In this document: positions 31,401-39,555 of the stretch, piece by piece
Position numbering within the stretch: position 1 is the stretch's first letter
Layout: each line of letters begins with the position of its first letter
NCBI RefSeq assembly: GCF_000282115.1
Contig: NZ_AKJY01000028.1
Span: 1 to 40,648 of the forward strand
DNA length: 40,648 nucleotides
Reading direction: 5' to 3'
DNA from: Chryseobacterium populi
Lineage (GTDB): Bacteria; Bacteroidota; Bacteroidia; Flavobacteriales; Weeksellaceae
Notes under the pieces: generated by a model
Seen by the model: the letters and a program-made list of their open reading frames with translations, nothing else
What the model was told of the DNA's origin: nothing
Database searches by the model: none
Program-made: the position numbers and the translations under genes

Positions 31401-33482
31401 ATGAGAAAAAATCTACTTTTTATTTTTTTATTTGTTTCACAGATTTTCTTTTCCCAGGCAGATTGTTCGTCTGCATTAGCAGTTTGTGGTAATTCAGATA
31501 TTACTTATACTCCTTCGGGAATAGGCGCTGTAAATGAAAGTTTGGGTGGCTGTTTACAGTCAGAGCACAATTCAGCCTGGTATACATTTACCATTGCTAC
31601 GGGAGGTACTCTTACCTTTGAGATTAATCCGACCGGTCCGGTAGATTACGATTGGGCCGTATATGGGCCTAATAAAACCTGTGCGACTAAAGGGATTCCG
31701 ATAAGATGTTCTTCCAATGACGGAACGATTGCGGGATACCCTACAGGGATGAATATGACGGCCACGGATACCAGTGAAGGACCTGGTTTCGGAGATGGTT
31801 TTGTAAAATATCTGGATGTTCTTCCCGGGGAAACGTACTTTTTATATGTTGATAATTATTCAACAACCGTATATACGTTTAATTTGACCTGGGGCGGAAC
31901 GGCTACCCTGGCTTCTCCGTTTACAGATCCTACGATCCAGCCTCATCCGTTTATTCCACCGGGAATACCTGCGGCTAATCCTGCAGATCCGAGAGAAGTG
32001 GTTATATGTTCGAGTTCTGTAGTTTTTGATTTCAGTACATTAACGGCAGGGATCCTTAACGGAAACCCTAATTTCAATGTATCTTACCATACAAGCCAAA
32101 ATGATGCACTAACAGGTAACAACCCTATTACTGCTCCGATTATGGTAAATACAACAACGGTTTACTATTACAGCATCAGCTATACAGATCCTGCCAATCC
32201 AACTAATCCCATCAATAAATGCAGGCAAACGGGTAAATTTAAATTCAAAGACGGATCTATTACCGCCAATGATGCTACGTTAACGGAATGTAATAATAAC
32301 AATGCAGGTACTGCTGTATTTGATCTGACAACTGCCAATGTGATTTCAGATCCTACAGTTGTGAAAGAATACTATCCTTCGATGAATGACCTTAATGCAG
32401 GAACGAACGAGATCACAAATCCTGCCACATACCTTTCCGCTGAAGGAGTAGTGTATGTAAAGGTAACTTCGGAGTTCGGATGTGTTGCTACAGCTAAAAT
32501 TACATTAAATTTCTATCCGGTGGTCGTAGTTAATGAAGCTACCCTGAGATCATGTTTCATCGAATCGAATCCTTCAACAGCTTCATTCAACCTTACCGCT
32601 GCAGGAGTAACCACTCAGCCAGGGATTACAAAAACATATTACCCATCTTTAACAGACGCGATCAATATGACCAATCCAATTGGAACCCCGACAACTCATA
32701 TTGCTCCAAACGGCGTGGTATATGTAAGAGTGACCAATGGAAACGGATGTTATAATATTGCAAAAGTTACCCTGATTGTTTTACCACCGGTAAAATCCAC
32801 GGTTCTTATCGATAAGATCATCTGTATGGAAGATACCACCACCCTTGATGCAGGGCCTGGCTTTGACGGATATGAATGGAGCACGGGAACCACTACCCAG
32901 GCCATCAATAATGTGGGGGTAGGAACATACTGGGTAAAATTAAAAACAGGCGAATGTTTCACCACTCAAACCGTAAAAGTTTATCCTTCTGAACAGCCTG
33001 TCATTACCAATGTAGATATTAGCAATAACAGCATTACAGTAAATGTAATCGGGGGAACACCTCCTTATAAATACTCCATCGATAATATCAACTGGCAGGA
33101 TTCCAATATATTTTCTGATCTTCCGAGAGGGGATGTTCATATTTATGTGAAAGATGATTATGACTGTGATCCGATCGATATTACGGTTACCATTCCTAAC
33201 ATGATCAATGTAATCACTCCAAACAGTGATGGAATCAACGATGTGATTGATTATTCAGCATTGGGTTACAAACAAAATCTGATCATCAGCATTTATGACC
33301 GGTATGGCAACAAAGTATACCAAGCTGATAAAACCAACGGCTACAAATGGGACGGAACAACCAATGGAAGTAAAAAAGTATCAACAGGAACTTACTGGTA
33401 TTCTGTAACCTGGAATGAGAATGACAAGAAAAATACTGCTTTCAAATTCTCAAGCTGGGTGCTGGTAAAAAACAGGGAATAA
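31401..33482 (+). CDS. T9SS type B sorting-domain cell-surface protein
   Basis: The start chosen is ATG 31401 (MRKNLLFIFLFVSQIFFSQ, signal peptide); another ATG at 31392 adds three residues. Numbering below is from 31392. Residues 25-170 form a beta-rich domain (ADCSSALAVCGNSDITYTPS...). Three roughly 85-residue repeats follow at about 202-285 (degenerate), 288-375 and 376-465, with shared FDLTTA/FNLTAA and EYYPSMND/TYYPSLTD motifs and a closing VVYVxVT. An Ig-like stretch runs to 600. The end is a CHU_C/type B sorting domain (MINVITPNSDGINDVIDYSA ... FKFSSWVLVKNRE). It is exported by the type IX system; adhesion or matrix binding is inferred. Confidence 0.88.
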   Translation: MRKNLLFIFLFVSQIFFSQADCSSALAVCGNSDITYTPSGIGAVNESLGGCLQSEHNSAWYTFTIATGGTLTFEINPTGPVDYDWAVYGPNKTCATKGIPIRCSSNDGTIAGYPTGMNMTATDTSEGPGFGDGFVKYLDVLPGETYFLYVDNYSTTVYTFNLTWGGTATLASPFTDPTIQPHPFIPPGIPAANPADPREVVICSSSVVFDFSTLTAGILNGNPNFNVSYHTSQNDALTGNNPITAPIMVNTTTVYYYSISYTDPANPTNPINKCRQTGKFKFKDGSITANDATLTECNNNNAGTAVFDLTTANVISDPTVVKEYYPSMNDLNAGTNEITNPATYLSAEGVVYVKVTSEFGCVATAKITLNFYPVVVVNEATLRSCFIESNPSTASFNLTAAGVTTQPGITKTYYPSLTDAINMTNPIGTPTTHIAPNGVVYVRVTNGNGCYNIAKVTLIVLPPVKSTVLIDKIICMEDTTTLDAGPGFDGYEWSTGTTTQAINNVGVGTYWVKLKTGECFTTQTVKVYPSEQPVITNVDISNNSITVNVIGGTPPYKYSIDNINWQDSNIFSDLPRGDVHIYVKDDYDCDPIDITVTIPNMINVITPNSDGINDVIDYSALGYKQNLIISIYDRYGNKVYQADKTNGYKWDGTTNGSKKVSTGTYWYSVTWNENDKKNTAFKFSSWVLVKNRE

Positions 33483-33495
33483 ATTAATAATAAAT

Positions 33496-33530
33496 AAAAG
33501 CTATCTTTAACAGAATGGCTTTTTAGTTTT
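33496..33530 (+). terminator. Terminator of the T9SS cargo gene
   Basis: AAAAGCTAT and ATGGCTTTT form a stem with one G-T wobble around CTTTAACAGA, followed by a T-rich tail. Confidence 0.6.
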
Positions 33531-33613
33531 TGTATAGATACTGTGACTTTAAAAGCTATAATTGTAATTCATATACCGGAAAAATGCTAACTTGAGTTTT
33601 ATTTTAAAACAAT

Positions 33614-34204
33614 ATGAAAGATCTTTTTATCAAGCGTTTTGAATATTACAAGTCTCTTGGAGATAAGGCTTTTGAACAGCTTTCTGATGAGCAGCTTCTG
33701 TGGCAGTACAATGAAGAAAGTAATTCCATTGCGGTTATTGTGAAGCATATTGCAGGAAATATGATTTCAAGATGGACGAATTTCTTAACGGAGGACGGAG
33801 AAAAGACCTCGAGAAATCGAGATGAAGAATTTGTCAGTACTTTTACAAATAAAGAGGACATCCTTGATTTTTGGGAGAAAGGCTGGAAATGTTTTTTTGA
33901 TGCATTGGAGCAGATTAATGATGAAAATTTATATTCCACTATTTATATAAGAGGAGAAGCACATCCGGTTATTGATGCAGTTTTCCGTCAGTTGGCTCAT
34001 TACCCTTACCATATTGGGCAGATCGTTTACATTGCAAAAATGATAAAGAATGAAGACTGGAAAACCCTTTCCATTGCCCGAAACAAGTCACAGGAATTTA
34101 ATTCTGAAATGAAAAATAAGTTTTCCGGAAATGATTCAAATGCCAATTCCTCCCCGGTTTGCTACCAGAACAGTCCGGAAGTAAGAGATGAATATAAACA
34201 ATAG
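33614..34204 (+). CDS. DUF1572 (DinB/YfiT-like four-helix) protein
   Basis: The 196-residue protein has the DinB-like four-helix pattern with three histidines placed to bind a metal: VKHIAGNMISRWTNFL, and LAHYPYHIGQIVYIAKMI. The N-terminal FEYYKSLGDKAFEQLSDEQL and NSIAVIVKH fit DUF1572. Homologues include metal-dependent thiol transferases, but the thiol or substrate here is unknown. The C-terminal 30 residues are polar and variable. It stands alone in front of mtaB, which has its own promoter box. Confidence 0.82.
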   Translation: MKDLFIKRFEYYKSLGDKAFEQLSDEQLLWQYNEESNSIAVIVKHIAGNMISRWTNFLTEDGEKTSRNRDEEFVSTFTNKEDILDFWEKGWKCFFDALEQINDENLYSTIYIRGEAHPVIDAVFRQLAHYPYHIGQIVYIAKMIKNEDWKTLSIARNKSQEFNSEMKNKFSGNDSNANSSPVCYQNSPEVRDEYKQ

Positions 34205-34237
34205 ACTGAATCAATTCAGAGTTTTTATTAAAATTGC

Positions 34238-34245
34238 TATCTTTG
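34238..34245 (+). promoter_or_regulatory. -7 box of mtaB
   Basis: TATCTTTG matches TAnnTTTG, 24 bases before the ATG at 34270, and is followed by GCACC, the same context as the tRNA promoter at 39051. Confidence 0.6.
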
Positions 34246-34269
34246 CACCCATAAAATTCAGGACTACCA

Positions 34270-35616
34270 ATGTCTACTTTTCATAAAACCGCCGCATTCC
34301 ATACCCTCGGCTGCAAATTAAATTTTGCGGAAACATCTACTATTGCCCGACAATTGACAGATTCAGGTTATGATAAAGTGAGCTTTGATGATAAAGCAGA
34401 TGTTTACGTGATCAATACTTGTTCGGTAACTGAAAATGCAGACCGTGAATGTAAACTTCATGTGAAAAGAGCAATGAAAGCCAATCCTGAAGGATTAGTA
34501 GTTATTGTTGGATGCTATGCGCAGTTGAAACCAGAAGAAATTTCACAGATTGACGGGGTTGATCTGGTTTTGGGAGCCAAAGAAAAATTCAATATCCTGA
34601 GCTATCTTGATGATCTTGAAAAGTCTGAAAATGAAGGGATCGTGCATTCATGTGAAATTGAAGAAACCGATTTCTTTATCGGAAGTTATTCAATCGGTGA
34701 CAGAACCAGGGCTTTTCTGAAAGTTCAGGATGGCTGCGATTACAAATGTACCTATTGTACAATACCGTTGGCAAGAGGAATTTCCCGTTCGGATACTATT
34801 GAAAATGTTCTTAAAAATGCCCGGGAAATTGCGGCAAGGGATATCAAAGAAATTGTTCTTACCGGAGTAAATATAGGGGATTACGGAAAAGGGGAATTCG
34901 GAAATAAAAGACATGAGCATACTTTTTTAGATCTGATTACAGAATTGGATCAGGTAGATGGGATTGAAAGAATACGTATTTCTTCCATTGAACCTAATCT
35001 GCTGAAAGATGAAAGTATAGAGCTGGTTTCTAAAAGCAGAAGCTTTGTTCCGCATTTTCATATTCCGCTACAATCCGGATGCGATGACTTACTGAAAAAA
35101 ATGAAGCGCCGCTATCTCACCAAGCTTTACAGAGAAAGGGTAAGCAAAATCCGTGAGGTAATGCCTGACGCAGCAATTGGTGTGGATGTAATCGTTGGTT
35201 TTCCCGGGGAAACGGAGGAAAGATTTATGGGAACCTATAATTTCCTTAATGAGCTTCCTGTCACCTACCTGCATGTTTTCACCTATTCTGAAAGAGAAAA
35301 TACAGAAGCAGCAGGAATGGAAGGTGTAGTTCCTGTCTCTGAAAGAAAAAAACGCAACAAGATGCTGAGAATTCTTTCCGAAAAGAAAAAAATGGCATTT
35401 TATCAGACCCAGCTTGGGAAAACGCTTCCTGTACTTTGGGAGCATGAAAATAAAAGCGGGAAAATGTTTGGCTTCACAGAAAATTATGTGAGAGTCCAGA
35501 AAGACTTTGATCCTGCGTCAGTCAATCAAATCGAATTTCTGAATTTAGAAAAAATCCTGTCAGATGGCACGGTTTCTGTGCAATCTTCTTACGAAAGTTT
35601 TTTAGCAAAAGCATAG
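34270..35616 (+). CDS. mtaB: tRNA t6A37 methylthiotransferase MtaB
   Basis: The 448-residue enzyme adds a methylthio group to N6-threonylcarbamoyladenosine 37 of ANN-decoding tRNAs. The N-terminal methylthiotransferase domain supplies three cluster cysteines, Cys15 (TLGCKLNFAET), Cys51 (VINTCSVTENADREC) and Cys82 (VVIVGCYAQLKPEE). The radical SAM site is Cys156, Cys160 and Cys163 in DGCDYKCTYCTIP. A TRAM domain closes the protein. The opening GCKLN rather than GCQMN supports MtaB over MiaB or RimO. A lysine tRNA, a substrate type, is encoded 3.5 kb downstream, which may be coincidence. Confidence 0.92.
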   Translation: MSTFHKTAAFHTLGCKLNFAETSTIARQLTDSGYDKVSFDDKADVYVINTCSVTENADRECKLHVKRAMKANPEGLVVIVGCYAQLKPEEISQIDGVDLVLGAKEKFNILSYLDDLEKSENEGIVHSCEIEETDFFIGSYSIGDRTRAFLKVQDGCDYKCTYCTIPLARGISRSDTIENVLKNAREIAARDIKEIVLTGVNIGDYGKGEFGNKRHEHTFLDLITELDQVDGIERIRISSIEPNLLKDESIELVSKSRSFVPHFHIPLQSGCDDLLKKMKRRYLTKLYRERVSKIREVMPDAAIGVDVIVGFPGETEERFMGTYNFLNELPVTYLHVFTYSERENTEAAGMEGVVPVSERKKRNKMLRILSEKKKMAFYQTQLGKTLPVLWEHENKSGKMFGFTENYVRVQKDFDPASVNQIEFLNLEKILSDGTVSVQSSYESFLAKA

Positions 35617-35668
35617 TCTTATTGCAAATTTTCCACTAAATTTATTTTAACTTTTAAATACTACATTC

Positions 35669-37186
35669 ATGAGAGATAAGTTTTTATCTTGGGGAATTGT
35701 ATTAGTCATTGCTACATGGGTTGTAGCATTGCTAATCAGAGCGCATTACTGGATACCCATTCTGTTATCTGCTATCTATGCATTAGGCGTATATAATGCC
35801 TACCAATCTAAACACGCTATTTTGAGGAACTTTCCTGTGTTGGGCTACTTACGGTACTTTTTTGAAAGCATTTCACCCGAAATGCAGCAGTATTTCATCG
35901 AAAGAGAAACAGACGGAAAGCCGTTTCCCAGAAACCAGCGTTCTGCCGTATACAGACGTGCTAAAAACTTGAGTGATACCGTTGCTTTCGGAACACAGTT
36001 AGAAGTTAATCACAGAAAATATGAAGGGATAAAACATTCCATTTATGCCAAATCGCCTTCAGAAGAACTGCCAAGAGTGTGGGTAGGAGGAGAGCAGTGT
36101 ACGCAGCCTTATCATGCATCTTTATTCAATATTTCGGCAATGAGTTTCGGAGCCTTAAGTGACAGGGCTCAGATTTCGCTGAACAGAGGAGCTAAAAAAG
36201 GGAATTTTTATCATAATACCGGAGAAGGAGGTATTTCTCCCTATCATCTGGAAGGAGGGGATTTATGCTGGCAAATCGGAACCGGATATTTTGGCTGCAG
36301 GGATGAAGAAGGTAAATTCAACCCTGAATTATTTACAAAATACTCCAATCTTCCGAACGTGAAAATGGTTGAAATCAAATTGTCTCAGGGTGCAAAACCC
36401 GGACATGGAGGAGTTTTACCGGGCGTGAAAAATACTCCTGAAATTGCAAAAATCCGCCATGTCACACCGGGAATGACCGTTATTTCCCCGCCTTCACATT
36501 CTGCTTTTTCAAATGCAGCCGGATTATTGAACTTTGTACAGCAATTAAGAGAACTTTCAGGAGGAAAACCGGTTGGCTTTAAATTATGTATTGGAGACAC
36601 AAAAGAGTTTGAGGATATCTGTGTTCAGATGAATGTTTTAAAAATTTATCCTGATTTTATCACGGTAGACGGAGCAGAAGGAGGAACAGGAGCTGCACCG
36701 CCTGAGTTTTCAGATGGGGTAGGGATGCCGTTGGAACCTGCTTTGATTTTTGTGAACAGAACTCTGAACAGCTACAACTTAAGAGATAAATTAAGAGTCA
36801 TCGCAAGCGGGAAAGTACTTACCAGCCTGGATATTTTAAGAGCTGTTGCAATGGGAGCCGATATGTGTAACAATGCCAGGGGATTTATGTTCTCTTTAGG
36901 TTGTATCCAGGCTTTAAGATGCAATACAAACAATTGCCCGACAGGAGTTGCCACCCAGGATAAAATGCTGATCAAAGGACTGGATGTTACAGATAAAAGT
37001 GAAAGAGTATATCATTTTCATAAAAATACGCTTCATACCTGTAATGAATTGATCGCTGCAGCGGGTAGAAGTTCATATGAAGAAGTGGATGCCTCTATGT
37101 TTATGAGGGGAGATGAATTTGATCATCTGGCGGATCTTTACTTCCCTGATATTTTAGGAAATGTAAAGCAGAAAGCAAGATTCTAA
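35669..37186 (+). CDS. Membrane-anchored FMN-binding glutamate synthase family protein
   Basis: The 505-residue protein has two membrane helices at about 7-23 and 29-43, then the FMN-binding (alpha/beta)8 domain of GOGAT. Hallmarks are SAMSFGALSDRAQISLNRGA, HNTGEGGISPYHLEGGDLCW, GAKPGHGGVLPG, VDGAEGGTGAAPPEF and RVIASGKVLTSLDILRAVAM. The 3Fe-4S cysteines are Cys412, Cys418 and Cys423 in the C-X5-C-X4-C pattern. It lacks the glutaminase and C-terminal beta-helix domains, so it is not a complete glutamate synthase. The real reaction of this stand-alone group is not established. Confidence 0.87.
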   Translation: MRDKFLSWGIVLVIATWVVALLIRAHYWIPILLSAIYALGVYNAYQSKHAILRNFPVLGYLRYFFESISPEMQQYFIERETDGKPFPRNQRSAVYRRAKNLSDTVAFGTQLEVNHRKYEGIKHSIYAKSPSEELPRVWVGGEQCTQPYHASLFNISAMSFGALSDRAQISLNRGAKKGNFYHNTGEGGISPYHLEGGDLCWQIGTGYFGCRDEEGKFNPELFTKYSNLPNVKMVEIKLSQGAKPGHGGVLPGVKNTPEIAKIRHVTPGMTVISPPSHSAFSNAAGLLNFVQQLRELSGGKPVGFKLCIGDTKEFEDICVQMNVLKIYPDFITVDGAEGGTGAAPPEFSDGVGMPLEPALIFVNRTLNSYNLRDKLRVIASGKVLTSLDILRAVAMGADMCNNARGFMFSLGCIQALRCNTNNCPTGVATQDKMLIKGLDVTDKSERVYHFHKNTLHTCNELIAAAGRSSYEEVDASMFMRGDEFDHLADLYFPDILGNVKQKARF

Positions 37187-37198
37187 ATAGAGAATAAA

Positions 37199-37230
37199 AA
37201 AACGCTTCAGACATCTGAAGCGTTTTCTTT
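37199..37230. terminator. Bidirectional terminator between convergent genes
   Basis: AAAACGCTTCAG and CTGAAGCGTTTT form a perfect 12-bp stem around ACAT, with A and T runs on the two sides. Confidence 0.9.
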
Positions 37231-37235
37231 ATTTT

Positions 37236-37982
37236 TTATTCCTCACCAGTTTGTCTGGTCCTCGCATCGTAGATTTGGAAGTTAAAGACAAATGATACGT
37301 TTTTAAGAGAATAGCCCGTATAGTTAAAATGAGAGTCTCTTGCGAAAGCAGCTCTTGAAGGTACAATAATTACCCCCTGAAGGTTATAAGGATCTCCGTC
37401 TGCCATATTCTGGAATCCTTTAAAGTGCTGTAAGCCCTCCTGGAGTCCTTCAATCTCATAATAAGTTCTTTTTTTTGCATCATCTGTTGTTGCAGCAGTC
37501 AAAGTCTGTTTTTTCACATAATAGAACTGGGGGTCAGTAACAGGAGAACCTGTTCCGTTAATTGTATTTAAAATCGTTCCGCTTAAAGTAGCGCCAAATA
37601 CGCCTTTCCCATCTGTTTCCGTAGCAAGATAATAACTTGCTTTCATCATTGTTTTGATAAGAGTGTTAGTTCCTATCGTTGCTCCCGGATCAGGCTGTGC
37701 TGTGGCTCTTACAATATAAATAACACCTGAAGGTAGTTTTACAGGATTAAGTTCAGATAACTTTTTATAATTGTCATCAGCTGTATCTGTACTGCTGAAG
37801 GCTTTTATATTTCCCTGTGTATCCAGATAATTTTCGTCTAAAAATTTCTGAATGGCCTGGTCATCATAAGTGTTTCTTACCGCAATATCTTCAGGCTCTA
37901 CAAATGTTTCTACGTCATCATCTTTTTTACAGGCAGAGAAACACAAAGATCCGGCAAGGATATATAAAAATATTTTTTTCAT
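37236..37982 (-). CDS. FKBP-type peptidyl-prolyl isomerase-like lipoprotein
   Basis: The 248-residue product has a lipoprotein signal with Cys18 (LYILAGSLCFSACKKDDD). After an acidic tether, residues 90-245 resemble a degenerate FKBP domain: LPSGVIYIVRATAQPDPGAT, then LQGVIIVPSRAAFARDSHFN and a last strand VSFVFNFQIYDA. Gliding-motility and outer-membrane FKBP-like lipoproteins of this shape are common in flavobacteria. Aromatic active-site residues of true FKBPs are not obvious, so isomerase activity is doubtful. Confidence 0.7.
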   Translation of the reverse strand: MKKIFLYILAGSLCFSACKKDDDVETFVEPEDIAVRNTYDDQAIQKFLDENYLDTQGNIKAFSSTDTADDNYKKLSELNPVKLPSGVIYIVRATAQPDPGATIGTNTLIKTMMKASYYLATETDGKGVFGATLSGTILNTINGTGSPVTDPQFYYVKKQTLTAATTDDAKKRTYYEIEGLQEGLQHFKGFQNMADGDPYNLQGVIIVPSRAAFARDSHFNYTGYSLKNVSFVFNFQIYDARTRQTGEE

Positions 37983-38037
37983 TTCAAAAAACTTTAATTA
38001 CTTTACAAATAATATAACGGCAAAAGTATAAAAAATT

Positions 38038-38487
38038 ATGAGAATAGATAAATTTTTATGGAGCATTCGCTTTTATAAAACAAGAAGTATTGCAACAGAG
38101 GAAATTAAGAAAAACAGAGTTTCCATTGGAACCTCCGCTGTGAAGTCTTCTAAAGAGGTAAAAGAAGGGGATGAAATCAAGATCCGTAAAAATCAGATTG
38201 ACTATAAGATTAAAGTGATTCAGATTCCTAAAAGCAGGATTGGAGCTAAATTAGTTCCTCTGCACATAAGAGATATTACCGACAAGGAGCAGTACGAATT
38301 ACTCAAACTACGTAAAATGTCTCAGGACTATTACAGAAACAGAGGTGAAGGAAGGCCTACCAAAAAAGACAGAAGAGACATGGATGATTATGTAGGAAAT
38401 GACATTACAGCAGATTTTACAGATTGGGATGATTTTTTTGGTGAAACCGATGATGATGAGGAAAATGAAACTGAAAAAGATCTATAA
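38038..38487 (+). CDS. S4-domain RNA-binding protein (Hsp15-like)
   Basis: The 149-residue protein opens with the S4 fold: MRIDKFLWSIRFYKTRSIAT, EEIKKNRVSIG and SSKEVKEGDEIKIRKN. This matches the Hsp15/HslR family, which binds stalled 50S subunits with attached nascent chains. The C-terminal 50 residues are charged (RRDMDDYVGNDITADFTDWD...) and end strongly acidic. Its 3' end overlaps the aroK 3' end by 6 bases on the other strand. Confidence 0.87.
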   Translation: MRIDKFLWSIRFYKTRSIATEEIKKNRVSIGTSAVKSSKEVKEGDEIKIRKNQIDYKIKVIQIPKSRIGAKLVPLHIRDITDKEQYELLKLRKMSQDYYRNRGEGRPTKKDRRDMDDYVGNDITADFTDWDDFFGETDDDEENETEKDL

Positions 38488-38997
38488 ATATAATTTTTCA
38501 ATAATTTCATTGACAATATCTTCAGGTTCTCTGGAGTCTGTGCTTACAATAAACTGTGCTTTGCTGTAAAATTCATTTCTTTCGAATAAATGCTTGGCAA
38601 TAAACTCAGGGAGGTTTTCATCAGGAACATTGGCTATTAAAGGCCTTTTTTCTTTCTGTTTTGAAAGCCTTTCTGATAATGTAGCCACTGAAGCTCTTAA
38701 AAACACGCTTTTGGAATTATGATTAATAATTTCCATATTGTTATAGTAAACCGGAGTCCCCCCACCAAGGCTTAAAATAAGATTTTCCTGGGTGGCCAGT
38801 ATCTCTTCTAAAATTTCTCTTTCAAGCTTTCTAAAGTAAATTTCGCCCTTTTTCTCGAAGATCTCGGGAATGGTTAATTTATTTCTTCTCGAAATCTCTT
38901 TATCGAGGTCAATTAGTTTAAAATTTATTTTTTCGCTTAAAATTTTGGAAACGTGTGTTTTGCCACTTCCCATGTATCCGACCAGTGAAATTATCAT
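38482..38997 (-). CDS. aroK: Shikimate kinase
   Basis: The 171-residue enzyme phosphorylates shikimate in aromatic amino-acid synthesis. The P-loop GYMGSGKT is at 7-14, the shikimate-binding Asp32 and Glu34 are in LIDLDKEISRR, and LSLGGGTPVYYNN carries the Walker B-like glycine motif. The lid region is QKEKRPLIANV. Length is normal. Its upstream region overlaps the divergent tRNA promoter region. Confidence 0.93.
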   Translation of the reverse strand: MIISLVGYMGSGKTHVSKILSEKINFKLIDLDKEISRRNKLTIPEIFEKKGEIYFRKLEREILEEILATQENLILSLGGGTPVYYNNMEIINHNSKSVFLRASVATLSERLSKQKEKRPLIANVPDENLPEFIAKHLFERNEFYSKAQFIVSTDSREPEDIVNEIIEKLYL

Positions 38998-39028
38998 GAA
39001 TTTTTTTTAAACAAATTTGCGAAAAAGT

Positions 39029-39058
39029 TTTGAGAAATAAAAAAAAGCTATATCTTTG
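39029..39058 (+). promoter_or_regulatory. Promoter of the tRNA cluster
   Basis: TTTG (39029-39032), 18 bases and TATCTTTG (39051-39058) are a full match to the Bacteroidota promoter consensus. Transcription would start about 50 bases before the first tRNA. Confidence 0.75.
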
Positions 39059-39113
39059 CACCACTTAAAACAAGGGACATTATTTAAATGAAATTTGTTT
39101 GAAATAAGTGGCC

Positions 39114-39186
39114 GACTCGGTAGCTCAGCTGGTAGAGCAATACACTTTTAATGTATGGGTCCTGGGTTCGAATCCCAGCCGGGTCA
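39114..39186 (+). tRNA. tRNA-Lys (anticodon TTT), copy 1
   Basis: The 73-base cloverleaf pairs acceptor GACTCGG with CCGGGTC. The D arm is GCTCAGCTGGTAGAGC. The anticodon stem ATACA/TGTAT holds the loop CTTTTAA (anticodon TTT), and the T arm is CTGGGTTCGAATCCCAG. CCA is not encoded. Identical to copy 2. Confidence 0.97.
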
Positions 39187-39221
39187 CTAGCAAAAATATT
39201 ACAAAATTATGTAATTTTTTT

Positions 39222-39304
39222 GCCTGCGTGGTGAAATTGGTAGACACGCCATCTTGAGGGGGTGGTTTCCTAAGGATGTGCTGGTTCGAGTCCAGTCGCA
39301 GGCA
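39222..39304 (+). tRNA. tRNA-Leu (anticodon GAG)
   Basis: The 83-base class II tRNA pairs GCCTGCG with CGCAGGC. Its anticodon stem CCATC/GGTGG holds the loop TTGAGGG (anticodon GAG). It has the long variable arm of leucine tRNAs and a T arm with GGTTCGAGTCC. CCA is not encoded. Confidence 0.95.
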
Positions 39305-39385
39305 CTGCAAAAGAAAAAATAATATTTTTGATCATAATATAAATATAAAAATAATATTTTATATTTATAGCTCAAAAATGTGGCC

Positions 39386-39458
39386 GACTCGGTAGCTCAG
39401 CTGGTAGAGCAATACACTTTTAATGTATGGGTCCTGGGTTCGAATCCCAGCCGGGTCA
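39386..39458 (+). tRNA. tRNA-Lys (anticodon TTT), copy 2
   Basis: This copy is identical base for base to copy 1. The match extends into the flanks (GTGGCC before, C after), which shows a recent duplication or gene conversion around the leucine tRNA. Confidence 0.97.
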
Positions 39459-39462
39459 CAAG

Positions 39463-39485
39463 TTTACTGAAAAGTAAATTTTTTT
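39463..39485 (+). terminator. Terminator of the tRNA cluster
   Basis: TTTACT and AGTAAA form a short stem around GAAA, followed directly by seven Ts, five bases after the last tRNA. Confidence 0.65.
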
Positions 39486-39513
39486 CATATTAATATTTTG
39501 TGATTTGGTGTTC

Positions 39514-39545
39514 AAAGGCTTCCGTCAGGAAGCCTTTGATTTTTT
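39514..39545. terminator. Second terminator between the tRNAs and panC
   Basis: AAAGGCTTCC and GGAAGCCTTT form a perfect 10-bp stem around GTCA. The plus-strand tail GATTTTTT is good; the minus-strand tail is poorer. It can back up the tRNA terminator and may also end panC. Confidence 0.75.
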
Positions 39546-39555
39546 ATGTATCCGG

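Noticed and set aside
39125..39310. 61-residue minus-strand frame across the tRNA genes
   Set aside because: It is the antisense of tRNA-Lys and tRNA-Leu (the familiar LGFEPRTHTLK-type false protein).
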